Assembly: GCA_961205875.1 (NCBI GenBank)
Contig: OY540810.1
Coordinates: 17,422,001 to 17,486,000, forward strand
DNA: 64,000 nt
Source of the DNA: Sialis fuliginosa
Lineage: Eukaryota; Arthropoda; Insecta; Megaloptera; Sialidae
Reading direction: 5' to 3'
The notes under the pieces were generated by a model. That model did not search any database, was not told where the DNA came from, and saw nothing but the letters and a program-made list of their open reading frames with translations. Shown here piece after piece: positions 46,051 to 57,694 of this stretch (within the stretch, counting starts at the first letter, position 1; every line of letters begins with the position of its first letter). The position numbers and the translations under genes are program-made.

Positions 46051-48393
46051 CCATAGGGCTGATTTGTATTAAGTACATTATATCTTTAATTTCAATTAAG
46101 TTTTAATTATATCCTGTACCTCTAGAAAAAAAAATCAAAAATTCGATTGAAAGTCACTCCAGTCTTCTTGCATGTCCCAAGAGACGTTTTATTACTACGT
46201 CCATTACTAACATGTCTTACATCTTTGTTATGTAATTTTCAAACATGCAGACCAACATTTGACATGGGAGAGGGGGTGCACATACACACAGACACTCATG
46301 TATGTATAGTATGTGCTCAAGAAAACCAATTGTTATTTGTGTACTCGTATAATCGTATAAATCAGTACCGGCTTTGGGAAGGTGTTATTCTATCGCGGGC
46401 TCAGAGACTACAATTTTTGGCGGGCTTCTTCCCGATAAGAAATCTAAGAAAGGCTATAGGGTAGCATTGAAAATGATATGATACTATTACGTCTAAACTG
46501 GACATTAGACAGGGCTAATATTTTAGATATGAATAAACATCTCAAGAGAAGTGTTAAATATGCAAAAATATTCAGGGCATTTCATTAAAAAAATTACCTT
46601 AAGCAGCCACACTTTTCTATAGCATCCTGTATATTTAAAAATAATTTCTATGTTATTACCTACAGTTTACATCTGCATTAGAAAGATGCTTTTATCTGTT
46701 ATGGTGTACGAGCTATCGAACGCAATATTGCCCTACCTATATATAGATATTAAAACATGAAAAAAAGTAGACACTACCTATATAAATAATAACAAACACT
46801 CACATCAGCAAAACTTTTTATTCCTTCCATTTATTAACAGCCGTGCTACGTATGTTATGTGTGCGTTTCTAATAGCGCTGTTTATTATTGTGAATTTTTT
46901 AAAAGGTTTTTGGCTTTAATATTGGTTTTCAACTATTTATTCGCATTCATTAACCTTGGTTATTAACTGTAATTTCGTTTATCTGTTGTATAATTATGGC
47001 ATTCCTATTGAATTATGTTTCATCCACGCAAAAAAAATAAACTCCATGATATCTGTTGTTAGTGACACTCTAAACAACTGTTATGTGGAAAGAAAATCCA
47101 ATGAAGAATATCTATTAAACCCAAACCTAGGACATAAAAACATGACATTTACGAATTCGTTCGTAAATCGAGAACTGCTTGTATATAATATAAAAATATA
47201 GGGGAAACATGGACAAAATACTCATAAGAGTATCACATATGTGTATAGCTATAAAGCTATACACATATGTGATCGTACCTTATCTTTTACTTTTCAATAT
47301 CATTGGATCAACAGGTCGTTAGTGACGTAACTATCAGTGCTGTCAACCGTAAAAAAAAATTGCCAAAGATGCGTTTCGTTTTTCCTAAAAACGCATAAGT
47401 ATGTAGAAGTTGTTATCAATGTCATCCCGTGAATCAAAGTAACCTCGGTTTACGGTATCTTTGATATATACATATATATGACATTATACATTATACATAC
47501 ATAATACACATATGTACTAACTATACTAGGAAACAAATAATCGTAAAAAAAATCAGGGGCAGATTTGAAGAGCTTTAACGCCCTTTGATTGATAATTTGA
47601 TAAGATTTTTTTTTCATTATAAAAAATCCATTTGAAAGTGACCTAAAAAATTGCATATTTTTTATTTTTAAATTTTTTAAAACATGGGTGAAATCAAAAA
47701 TAAAAGAAAATCAATAGGAGCCGAGATATGTATTTACAATTTTAGTATAATGAATTATTAAAAGCGTATTCATTTTCATACAATTTTTACTAGAAAATAT
47801 TAATTACAAATTCTCCTTAATACGTGCCTGACCTAATTATTTAAAAATAAATTTTTATTTAATTAGATACATCAATATTAAAACTGTCAATATAAATATT
47901 AATGTATAATATTTATAAATATTAGTATATTCTATTTATTATTAATTATTATATTATCGTTGCATCAATTAGAATTCTTTATTTTATAACTTTTGTGTCG
48001 TAGTACTTATCATTTTGTAATATTTAGCAAGTGTTCATCACTGCGTGCTCATTACTGGTTTTACTTTATCCATTACTGGAGAAAAAACATAAATAAGAGG
48101 CTATAATTAAAATATGTATATATACATATTTGCGGACTTTGCTAATTAAATTGCTTTAATAAAGACGTTCTTATTTTATTAGTAATGTTAGTGTTCATGA
48201 AAATTTAAAAAAAAATCTGCCCTGGTCGGCACAAGACTTTTTTATACATAATGATACAGAAGAAATTACATAAATTAACACTTTCTTACATACCCCGTAC
48301 AATATGTACATATTTTTCTTTTTGACCTTTGCCTTGATGTGAAGCGAATCACATTTTGTATACATAACAAACAGTTGCGGATTCTCTGAAATA
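46051..48393. other. Mostly unassigned stretch with two repeat relics
   Basis: Open frames at 46147-46464 and 46956-47201 show no domains and no splice context, so I do not call them. About 47690-47760 ('GGAGCCGAGATATG' then 'TTTACAATTTTAGTATAATG') is a fragment of the dispersed repeat in the foldback. About 47990-48210 (CATCACTGCGTGCTCATTAC and TTTGCGGACTTTG) is a fragment of the element at 17469-20158. A perfect hairpin lies at 47232-47273. Confidence 0.4.
47232..47273. repeat. Perfect 19-bp inverted repeat with 4-base loop
   Basis: ATCACATATGTGTATAGCT, then ATAA, then the exact complement AGCTATACACATATGTGAT. The stem is uninterrupted. No T-run follows that would suggest a terminator, and no gene sits beside it, so its role is unknown. 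Confidence 0.85.
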
Positions 48394-48588
48394 CAGGATG
48401 TCTAAATAACAGGGGACAGTATGGGGATCTCGGAAACTATAAGAGATAGAGATTCGATTAAATGAAAGAAAAGTTACCTTTAAGAGGGGACAGTTCAATG
48501 GTGTATTTACATTTCACAAAAATTTCATAGCCTACTAGATATTAGCCAAAAACCATTTTAGTCCGAATTTTTCTATCGTGAATATTTC

Positions 48589-49314
48589 TTAAGGTATTTC
48601 TCGGGGAGAAACAAGGAACGCTATATGTTAGAAAAGGAAAAAAAAGTGTAGTATAAAATCAAGATAGCCATGGTATAAATTAAAATAAAATTTGGCAACG
48701 TTGAGTATAAATTTTCTATTGCGCATGCGCGACTTTTGTATTGACAGCTACATATTATTTAATGTTTTGATGTGATAACGTGTACTATTATTTGCAGCTG
48801 AATTTGTTATATATTATAAGTTTATAATTAAAAAATAATTTTTATTATTTTTATTATTCCTTGAAATTAAAAGAACAATATATTCAGCACGTACGATTTT
48901 TAAATATCGCGGCAATTGTCAATACTTTGCGGCGTTGTCATGGCCAGTACCGTGATATTTTTTATCAGAAAATAAGTTTTTATTTTACTTATAATTTAAA
49001 AACGGGGTGGTGAAAATACTTGAGATTTTTTATATTAACTCCAATTATATTAGTTTAGTTTTTCTCAAAATTTCATAAATTTCTTGATTTTCCTTCGCAT
49101 AAAATTATTTACTTTTTCATTGAAAATCCGCTTAAAATATCGTAATCCCAATACTCGCAATGTTAAATTTTTTATTTTATTTTGACGATATCTTCGCTCA
49201 CAGATGGTCAATCATTTTAAGATTTTGAATGGAGCTTCTAATAACCTTTTTTTAGTTTTTTACAAAATTTGAGCTTACTCTTGAATCTTTTAATTTTTCC
49301 GAGAAATACCTTAA
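48589..49314 (+). mobile_element. TTAA-flanked MITE, nested copy 1
   Basis: TTAA, then GGTATTTCTCGG ... CCGAGAAATACC, then TTAA. The body is about 718 bp and contains the palindrome GCGCATGCGC and the text TGCGGCGTTGTCATGG. The opposite arm of the host element keeps the empty site, one TTAA at 51288-51291 between the matching flanks. TTAA targeting is the habit of piggyBac and some Kolobok-like transposases. No ORF. Confidence 0.85.
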
Positions 49315-49561
49315 GCGACTTGAAATTTTAAAAAATGTTTCGAATAAATTCTGTAAGGTTTAGTATTGTCTATTTAGAAATATTTTTTTAATTTTCAAAA
49401 ATCTCGTAGTTTTTGAGATATGATACTAACTTATGTTTTCTTAAATAGGAGCAATATGAAATTTTGTAATTTTTGAACAGAAGATTTTATTATCTTTTCA
49501 ACGATACGCACTTACTTTTCAAAATATCTCAAAAAATGATCAAAAATTATTTTTTATTTAT

Positions 49562-50219
49562 TTAAGGTATTTCTCGGGGAGAAACAAGGTACGCTATATG
49601 TTAGAAAAGGAAAAAAAAGTGTACTATAAAATCAAGATAGCCGTGGTATAAATTAAAATAAAATTTGGCAACGTTTTTTCTATTGCGCATGCGCGACTTT
49701 TGTATTCTCGATGACAGCTACATAAGTATTATTTAATGTTTTGATGTGATAACGTGTACTATTATTTGCAGCTGAATTTGTTATATATTATAAGTTTATA
49801 ATTAAGAAATCGCTTTTATTATTTTTATTATTCCTTAAAATTAAAAGAACAATATATTCAGCACGTACGATTTTTAAATACCGCGGCAATTGTCAATACT
49901 TTGCGGCGTTGTCATAGTACCGTGATATTTTTTATCAGAAAATAAGTTTTTATTTTACTTATAACTTAAAAACGGGGTGGTGAAAATACTTGAGATTTTT
50001 TATATTAACTCCAATTATATTAATTTAGTTTCCCTGAAAATTTCATAAATTTCTTGATCTTCCTTCACATAAAATTATTTACTTTTTCATACTCGCAATG
50101 TTAAATTTTTGATTTTATTTTGACGATATCTTCGCTCACAGATGGTCAATCATTTTAAAATTTTGAATGGAGTTTCTAATAACTCTTGAATCTTTTAATT
50201 TTTCCGAGAAATACCTTAA
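49562..50219 (+). mobile_element. TTAA-flanked MITE, nested copy 2
   Basis: Same ends (GGTATTTCTCGG / CCGAGAAATACC) and same orientation as copy 1, with a body of about 650 bp that lacks several short stretches of copy 1. The empty site in the opposite arm is the single TTAA at 51026-51029, flanked by ACAATGTA and ATAAATAAAAAATA. No ORF. Confidence 0.85.
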
Positions 50220-51488
50220 TACATTGTATGATCCAAAGATGGCTATGACAATCAACAATACGATTTAAAAACAACTGAAAATTTACTTTAAGCTAACGTA
50301 GCATGAATTAACTATTGTATTAATAAAAAAAGACATATTTTATTTATTTAATACACAATACAAGTCAAAGATGGCTATGGCTATCAACAACAATATTTAA
50401 AAAAACAATTGATTTACTTATAAGCCTTTTTATTTATGAAAAAAAACAACATATTTTAATTTATTTAATACACAATACCAGTCAAAGTTGGCTATGGCTC
50501 ACTATGGCTGTCAACAATGAGATTTTTAAAACAGCTGAGAAATTGTTATTATAGACCTAATTCCGTTGGATTTTTTCATATGGGGTTGTGTTAAAGATCA
50601 ACTTTTTTTAAATTTATAAAATTTGATAAAATTGATGACGCATTAAAAAAAAAAGCCATGTGCTGCTATTAAATGTCCAAACTGAAATACCAATAATAAA
50701 CAAAGCATAACTCTGTGAAAGATGTCATGGAAGGTAGTTTGTACAGTTTTGGTAAACATTTAAAATTTCAAAAGTTGTTTTAATTTTTTTTATAATTTTT
50801 CTTATGAATACAATTAATTACTAATCACGTTTTTTAAGTTAATTTAATATCTTATTGTTGACAGCCATTACCATTTTTGACTGGTATTGTGTATTAAATA
50901 AATAAAATATGTCTTTTTTTATTAATACAATAGTTAATTCTTGCTACGTTAGCTTAAAGTAAATTTTCAGTTGTTTTTAAATCTTATTGTTGATTGTCAT
51001 AGCCATCTTTGGATCATACAATGTATTAAATAAATAAAAAATACTTTTTGATCATTTTTTGAGATATTTTGAAAACTAAGTGCATCAAGTTGCATATCAT
51101 TGAAAAAGTAATAAAATCTTCTGTTCAAAAATTACAATATTTCATATTGCTCCTATTTAAGAAAACAAAAGTTAGTATCATATCTCAAAAACTACGAGAT
51201 TTCTGAAAATTAAAAAAATATTTCTAAATAGACAATACTAAACCTTACAGAATTTATTCGAAACATTTTTTTAAAATTTCAAGTCGCTTAAAAAATATTC
51301 ACGATAGAAAAATTCGGACTAAAATGGTTTTTGGCTAATATCTAGTAGGCTATGAAATTTTTGTGAAATGTAAATACACCATTGAACTGTCCCCTCTTAA
51401 AGGTAACTTTTCTCTCATTTAACCGAATCTCTATCTCTTATAGTTTCCGAGATCCCCATACTGTCCCCTGTTATTTAGACACCCTGTA

Positions 51489-53211
51489 TATACATAAATA
51501 ATAATAAATATATTAAATTTTAGAGAAATCATTAATAGTAACTGTAATTACAAAAATATAATTGGTGCATTAACGCTATGTGGTATTTTTTTATTTTCAA
51601 AACTAATTAATAATTTCAAATATTTATGTTATTTATAAGTCCAAAAATTCAATTAATAGTATTGTCACACACTTATATACAGATTTAAAACATACGTCTC
51701 GTATTGCAGATTGTCAGCGGGGGCAGTCTCGATACAGAACCGCAAATGTTTAAGTAACAGATTAAATTTATATCAATTAGTTATCTTTTATAATATAGTA
51801 CTTGCCTATTTAATATTATATTTGGTTGTAATGATTCCATTATTGGCTATAGTCCTGTTTGAGAACGTAGTGTTTAAAAATTGTTTTCGGTGGAGCACCA
51901 TTCTACTGGTACCAAATTATTTGTAAATTATCACCAACAAATTGTATACATTTTCTTGTTATTTTCAATAGTTCAAACAGCCTGTTTCTATGTTGACCAG
52001 ATGAGTTAACTCGTGTTTTCATGGCCAAACGTTGTAAAATTGCCGGTCAACAATGTGTTAAAAATGTTTCAAATTAATTGATTATATTATATTTTATATT
52101 ATATTACAGAAGAAAATTAACTTTTTTAAATATATGTTTATATTATATTTTATGTACTTACATGACTTGAAATAACATTTTATGGTTATTAGAAATAATT
52201 TGGTTTCGCTCGGTGCTCGTCATCTAAGTTAAATCAATGCCTTATATAAATTATTGATATTTTCAATTAATATTTATCATAATTTTAAATACTTTACATT
52301 AACAATTATGAAATGAACTGTTGATCGTATAAATTATTACAAATAAGGTGCATTTATATTTATTACAATACCTGCAGCCAGCAGTATCCCTACCTATAAG
52401 TTTATAAACAAAGGACCCCGCACAAAAGCAATGGAAAAACACTCTCGGTGCATTTTGACCAAACCTACGGAAATAAATACTACATAATATAGTGATCAAA
52501 GTTGTCCATAGAACATGGGTCCATAAACTCGATCTTCATGGTCATATTACCAAAAAACCATCAAAAAAAATCTAAAAAAAATATATTCAGAGGTTTTCGG
52601 GGTCGCTGAATCAGAATCCGAGGTCTACTATTCTGTATCGAGTGAAGGGTCAAGGTCGATTCAAGGTCAAATAAACAAAAGGCCATTACAAAAATTCTGA
52701 AAAATGTGCAGACAGGTATTCGGAATTTTTTTTTTTTCGAAATTACATTTTTCATATTTCCCGGAAAATTAGTGGGCGCAGGGGCCCAAAAGTTTGTAGA
52801 AGAGTACCTTTTAGTCATACCTTTTTATAAAAAAAATATCGACCCCACTTTCCCCAGGGGCAGATCGCCCATGCTTACCCTACCATGCTCTTTGAACTGC
52901 ATTGATGTGTATTAACAATTCACATTATTAATTCAATCGTTTACATGCTTTGGTATTAACGGTATTTGTATTGAATATTATATATATTTAAAATTAATAA
53001 AAAATATCACAAACGTAAATTTTTTAGCACTTGTGAAATTTCAAAGAAGTTTCAATAAAGTTTTTGTTTACGTATTTTTTTAGTATACATACATAGTCGA
53101 TTTCATTATTTACTTAATTTATATCAGGTTGGGAGGGGGGCTATTTGATTTTCACTGTATAGTAAAGTTACAACAAGACATACATTTAATAATTATTTAT
53201 TTACCTTTCAG
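51489..53211. other. Non-coding stretch with one repeat-like segment
   Basis: About 52500-52860 contains a run of GGTC/AAGGTC phrases (GGTTTTCGGGGTCGCTGAAT, GGTCAAGGTCGATTCAAGGT) typical of a dispersed repeat, with open frames on both strands that I reject. A frame at 51711-51926 is rich in hydrophobic residues but has no support. Otherwise A/T-rich and featureless. Confidence 0.35.
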
Positions 53212-53286
53212 AATACTGCACTTAAATTATAACAATCGTCTTATCAAGCATGCAGCAAGAAACGAAACAGTTCTGTTGACAAAAAC
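53212..53286 (+). other. Candidate internal exon of an unseen host gene (75 bp)
   Basis: A pyrimidine-rich tract and TTTACCTTTCAG precede the segment, and GTGAGT follows it, a good splice acceptor and donor. Only one of the three forward frames is open; read from the second base it gives ILHLNYNNRLIKHAARNETV and four more residues. The length is a multiple of three, so skipping would not shift a frame. I recognise no domain and see no partner exons, so this could be chance in 64 kb. Confidence 0.3.
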
Positions 53287-53613
53287 GTGAGTATTCATTT
53301 ATATTTATTTATGGGAACAAATGAAACACGCACTATTTTAAACGAAATGAGAAATAGTAACGAGCATTAAATAAACTATTCTAAAACTATTGCGACATTT
53401 GTAAATAAAATTGAACAGTATTTTTTGTATTTTAGCAATAGTTAATAAAAACTAGCGTAAAGAAAATACTTTTTGTTCATTAAAGAAATAAAATGACACA
53501 GAAAAAAAATTGCTCCTTAAAATGGCGAAATGAGTATTAAGGCGTGGTTACACAGACCTGACAGAGGTCAGCTACTGCAATGTTGTCGCAAAATACACAA
53601 CTGATCATAGTTC

Positions 53614-53654
<41 letters not shown>
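53614..53654. repeat. (ATA)n tract, insertion target of the R4/Dong element
   Basis: An uninterrupted ATA/TAA trinucleotide run ends exactly where the LINE body begins. A shorter run of the same repeat follows the LINE at 57375-57397. Confidence 0.9.
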
Positions 53655-53655
<1 letters not shown>

Positions 53656-56600
53656 GCGGGCACCGGGGAAATAAAATACCCGGGGTGGACCAAAACTAGA
53701 GGCACAAATCGGATCAGCAGCCGTTACGTGGCGTGCCCTGAACAGTCTCTGCACTGACAAATGCTGCCGCTACTCTTGGGGCCAACCTTCCCTTGAGTAG
53801 GTACACTGGGTTCCAAAAAAGAATCTAAGTAAAGCCACCCACAGCCGGCCTGTCTCGGATGCAGGCCCTAGTGGAGTTGGGAGTGGCACAAATCAACGGA
53901 TGGTCATCCGCATGGAGTGGACGGATGAACTGAGACGTGACCTACTTGCATGTCACGCATCCAGTGACCCTTCGTGTAGAGGATACATGGCCCGGATGCA
54001 TTCATTGTGGTGCGAGATGCACCCAGAATACACGGACCTCTCGCAACAAAACCTGCGAGACTATGTTAACCACCTACGACGAAGAGGATTTAACTCCGAA
54101 CCGCAAGTCCCAGTTACAGCTAAGTCACTTAATGTTCCCACAGTGACCCAAATCGCACCTATAATACCAGCTGAAACAGATTTGAACTCGCGGTTCTACT
54201 CAACTATAAATACTAAAGACGACATCAAAGAACGAAAGAGATCTATTCACCAAAAAATAGTTTTGCGTGTTGAACAACTAGATTGTATGAATCAAGTTCT
54301 CGACAAATACCTTTCGGAAGATTGCGATCTCTGGACGGTGAATTGTGCTGTATATGCTGCAGCGAAAGTTTTGACTACATCAGTCCCTCACAAAAGAAAG
54401 GAAGACAAATCGGAATTGCGTATACAGAAACTCAACAAAAAGACAAAAACAGAAAGGCAACTAGTGTCTAGGATCCAGTGTGTGATAGACTATCAAACGT
54501 CTGGGCGTGCATTCACGTCTAAGATTAAGCGTATTGCGCTTGCTCTGAAGGCCGAACATCACACACTGAACAAAAATACTCTACAGGTCATCAAACAGCG
54601 TAGCTTAGACCGAATAAGGGCACTAACTAGTGCCAGAAAAAAGTTAGAAAAGCGTATACGTCGCATAAAGGAGAATAACACCTTTTCCATTAGCCCATCT
54701 CGTCTTTTCAAACAAAATACGCCAACTGAAAATGCTCCACCAGCTGCACTAGAGATTGAAACATTCTGGAAAGGTATTTACGAACAGAAGATACCAGTAA
54801 ATATGAATACTCCAGCACTAGTACTGTTCAAAAAACAGTGTGATGCAGTTTTAATAGAAGATGATGTAGTCCCTATAGTTACCGAAGAAATAGTGAAAAA
54901 TTCATTCGTGGGAAAGAAAAATTTTTCAGCCCCTGGAATAGATGCCATTAATAACTTTTGGTGGAAAAAGTTCTCGGCCACCCATAAGCATCTAGCGCGA
55001 ATATTCACTACTTTTACCACCAACGTAGAGCCGATTCCATCCTGGCTCACTGAAGGGCGAACCGTCCTCATCCCCAAAAAAGGAGATCTCTCGAATCCGA
55101 GGAACTACCGACCGATAACATGTCTCAACACAGTTTACAAGGCGTTCACTTCCATTCTGAACGAACGTATCCTTAAACAAATCGACCCTATATGGAAGGA
55201 GGTGTACGAACAACGGGGTTCGAAACGAGGAGTGGCAGGATGCAAAGAAAACTTACTTGTAGACAGATGCATCTGCCAAGATGCAGTACAGTACAAGCGC
55301 AACTTGTCAATGGCCTGGGTCGATTATAGAAAGGCATTCGATACAACATCGCATGAGCTACTAAATAGTCTCTTGAAATGCTTAAAAATCAACCCTGATA
55401 TAGTGAAATGCGTTGAAAATCTGCTGCCTCTCTGGAAAACACGCTTCATCATAACATCTGAGAAGCGTGTAGTGGCAACAGAGACGGTAACATACCTTCG
55501 CGGGGTATTTCAAGGTGACAGCTTGAGTCCCCTCCTTTTTTGTATTTCACTACTGCCCCTTTCCTTTTTGTTGAGACGTTCTCGAGGATACATGTGCGGC
55601 GAACCTTCAAATCGGAAGCACAAAGTCACCCATTTGTTTTATATGGATGACCTTAAGATCTATGCGTCTGGCGCAAATGATCTTAAGCTTGCGCTCAACA
55701 CTGTGCAATCATACAGCCGTGATATCGGAATGGAATTCGGATTAGACAAATGCGCAGTAATCCATCTACAAAAAGGAAGAAACAAAGACTTCGGAGAAGA
55801 CATGCAACTCGTTGACGGAAGCATCATTCATCACCTTGATACCGAAGAGTCTTACACTTATCTGGGCGTGGGTGAGAGACATGTTCAGGATGTGAACACT
55901 GTAAAAGAGGCTCTTCGCAGTAAGTACCGGCAATCTCTGCGACAAATTTGGAGTTCTGAACTGTCGGGAAAAAATAAAGTCTTAGCCACAAACATGCTTG
56001 CTGTCCCGATCCTGCTTTATACGTTTGGGGCAATTAAGTGGACTATAAACGAATTGAAAAATCTGGATAGAGGGACCAGAAAAATAATGACAATAAACCG
56101 AAGTCTTCACCCCAAATCTTCCGTTGTGCGTTTGTACCTTCCACGTTCGTCGGGTGGGAGAGGTCTACTAAGTCTGGAGTATTTACACAACAGAATAGTT
56201 CTTAGTACAGCCCATCAAGTTTTGAATAGCTCAGATCCCCTCTTGAAACTTGTGCATACACACGAGTCAGCAAACACAGGAGCATTTCTCTATTCGGCAG
56301 CACAGAGAGCGGCAAACGAACTCGGTTTAGAATTTGACCCAAGTCCAACTGGAAGGCGTAGAGACAATTCTATCATACTACTAACGTCAGATCAAGTAAA
56401 AACTAAAATAAAGAAAGCCGAGCATGATACCTTGCTAAAGCAGCATGTCGATAAGCCTTTACATGGTGTGTTCTATAGAAATATCGAAACATGCAACTTA
56501 TCGAAAGATCTGACGTTTGCCTTCCTCAGATCAGCCGGACTGAAATCTGAAACCGAGGGATTTGTGTTGGCATGTCAAGACGGCGTCATAAACACACTTG

Positions 56601-57397
56601 TCTATCGTCGTATGATTATGGATTCAGAAACCGCAGCTACTACTTGCAGAGCATGTCATTCTTACCCAGAGACATTGATGCATCTTCTGTCTGCATGTAA
56701 GTTTTATGCCTCCTGCGCGTATATCCATAGACACAACGCAGCTTTACGTGTCCTTTACTACCATCTTAGACACGCTTATCGAATAGACGAATCCCCCGTT
56801 TTGCCGTACGCTCCTGGGGACATAGAGTCTGTTGTCGAGAACGATAGATGTAAGATCTTTTGGAACTATGCCTTTCCTACCTCTAGACAACTCACTGCTA
56901 CAAAGCCTGACATCGTTCTACTTGACTATTCAAAGCAGTCTATGTTTGTCATCGAGTTCTCGGCTCCTGCTGAAACGAACATAGCTGTAAAGGAAGTCGA
57001 GAAACGTACCAAATATCAAGATCTCATATTTGAGCTGAGGCAACTGTACCCAGGATATACTGTCTCTCTTGTCGTCATAATTATTGGTGTCCTTGGAGGA
57101 GCTAAATCGTCGCTGGTCTCTGCTCTCAGAAGCATCCCTGCGTGTCAGCATAATGCTGAAACATTGGCATATCGAATGCAGAAGGCAGTGCTTCTTGGAT
57201 CACTCCGAGTACTCCGTGCGCATGACCCCAAAACTCTGTAGTCACCTATCTTGTGGTTCAAGACGTGGCTATGGTAACATCCAGCTGTGCAAATCTCTGA
57301 CAGTGATGGCGGTGTCAAACCTAAAGTTTGTTAGTGGTTTGCGTGGCACAAGGTTTTTAAGGATTTTATCCATACATAATAATAATAATAATAATAA
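53655..57397 (+). mobile_element. R4/Dong-type non-LTR retrotransposon, apparently full length
   Basis: The body runs from GGCGGGCACCGGGG to GGATTTTATCC and ends in (ATA)n rather than poly-A. The 5' leader is about 245 bp and GC-richer than the surroundings. One long ORF follows, then about 130 bp of 3' UTR. Dong elements of the R4 clade insert into TAA repeats, which matches the tracts on both sides. The GC content and codon use stand out from the A/T-rich host DNA. Confidence 0.85.
53900..57241 (+). CDS. R4/Dong-type LINE protein: reverse transcriptase and restriction-like endonuclease
   Basis: Encodes 1113 residues and would carry out target-primed reverse transcription of its own RNA. 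The N-terminal 60 residues (MEWTDELRRDLL, WCEMHPEYTDLS) look like a helix-rich, Myb-like DNA-binding segment. The reverse transcriptase spans about 380-620, with TVLIPKKGDLSNPRNYRPI, AWVDYRKAFDT, GVFQGDSLSPLLF and the catalytic YMDD at about 580. A thumb-like region follows. A Cys-Cys-His-Cys knuckle lies at about 916-933 (CRACH...HLLSAC). The C-terminal endonuclease has KPDIVLLD near 1002, a glutamate in FVIEFSAPAE near 1019 and a downstream KYQDLIFEL. This order (RT, CCHC, PD-D/E-K endonuclease, no APE nuclease) is that of the R2/R4 group. The frame stays open upstream to 53801 after a TAG, so translation may start earlier or at a non-ATG codon. No internal stops. Confidence 0.92.
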   Translation: MVIRMEWTDELRRDLLACHASSDPSCRGYMARMHSLWCEMHPEYTDLSQQNLRDYVNHLRRRGFNSEPQVPVTAKSLNVPTVTQIAPIIPAETDLNSRFYSTINTKDDIKERKRSIHQKIVLRVEQLDCMNQVLDKYLSEDCDLWTVNCAVYAAAKVLTTSVPHKRKEDKSELRIQKLNKKTKTERQLVSRIQCVIDYQTSGRAFTSKIKRIALALKAEHHTLNKNTLQVIKQRSLDRIRALTSARKKLEKRIRRIKENNTFSISPSRLFKQNTPTENAPPAALEIETFWKGIYEQKIPVNMNTPALVLFKKQCDAVLIEDDVVPIVTEEIVKNSFVGKKNFSAPGIDAINNFWWKKFSATHKHLARIFTTFTTNVEPIPSWLTEGRTVLIPKKGDLSNPRNYRPITCLNTVYKAFTSILNERILKQIDPIWKEVYEQRGSKRGVAGCKENLLVDRCICQDAVQYKRNLSMAWVDYRKAFDTTSHELLNSLLKCLKINPDIVKCVENLLPLWKTRFIITSEKRVVATETVTYLRGVFQGDSLSPLLFCISLLPLSFLLRRSRGYMCGEPSNRKHKVTHLFYMDDLKIYASGANDLKLALNTVQSYSRDIGMEFGLDKCAVIHLQKGRNKDFGEDMQLVDGSIIHHLDTEESYTYLGVGERHVQDVNTVKEALRSKYRQSLRQIWSSELSGKNKVLATNMLAVPILLYTFGAIKWTINELKNLDRGTRKIMTINRSLHPKSSVVRLYLPRSSGGRGLLSLEYLHNRIVLSTAHQVLNSSDPLLKLVHTHESANTGAFLYSAAQRAANELGLEFDPSPTGRRRDNSIILLTSDQVKTKIKKAEHDTLLKQHVDKPLHGVFYRNIETCNLSKDLTFAFLRSAGLKSETEGFVLACQDGVINTLVYRRMIMDSETAATTCRACHSYPETLMHLLSACKFYASCAYIHRHNAALRVLYYHLRHAYRIDESPVLPYAPGDIESVVENDRCKIFWNYAFPTSRQLTATKPDIVLLDYSKQSMFVIEFSAPAETNIAVKEVEKRTKYQDLIFELRQLYPGYTVSLVVIIIGVLGGAKSSLVSALRSIPACQHNAETLAYRMQKAVLLGSLRVLRAHDPKTL

Positions 57398-57694
57398 GAT
57401 GGTAAAAAAATGTTAAAAAAAAATAATAATAATATTTATTTTATAAACTGTGGTACAGTATAAAATAAGTCGATAAAAAAGAGAGAAAAAAAAGAAGAAA
57501 TTACAATGCTAATATTAAGAGAGAAAACAAATAATAAATTTTACAAAATTAGGTACTAAATGCTACCAAAATAAAGACTTATGTAAAGAATAAACAATGA
57601 CATATAACTGAATTATGATTATGTTAAATTATAGGTGAGAATAAATGTTGTATTGATAGAATTCTTCTAGAGTATTAAAACTACCGGTTATTAG
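57398..57694. other. AT-rich stretch after the LINE
   Basis: Poly-A and TAA-rich runs (57405-57440) continue after the LINE tail, then featureless A/T-rich DNA. No gene. Confidence 0.35.

Larger units (their letters stand above)
48394..51486. mobile_element. Hairpin TIR element with two nested insertions (3.1 kb)
   Basis: The left end CAGGATGTCTAAATAACAGG is answered by CCTGTTATTTAGACACCCTG at the right, and the inverted match runs on for about 190 bp (CAGTATGGGGATCTCGGAAA and its inverse). The flanks are TA (48392-48393 and 51487-51488). The two arms pair over most of the element once the two insertions in the left arm are removed, leaving arms of about 790 bp around a centre near 50600. 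No ORF. Confidence 0.8.

Noticed and set aside
47232..47273. Rho-independent terminator or microRNA precursor
   Set aside because: The stem is A/T-rich, no T-run follows, the context is eukaryotic, and at 42 bases it is too short for a usual animal microRNA precursor.
52561..52915. Opposed frames in the GGTC-rich segment
   Set aside because: Repeat-like sequence with poly-T runs; nothing protein-like in either translation.
54778..57416. Small frames antisense to or overlapping the LINE ORF
   Set aside because: Shadows of the R4-type coding frame.
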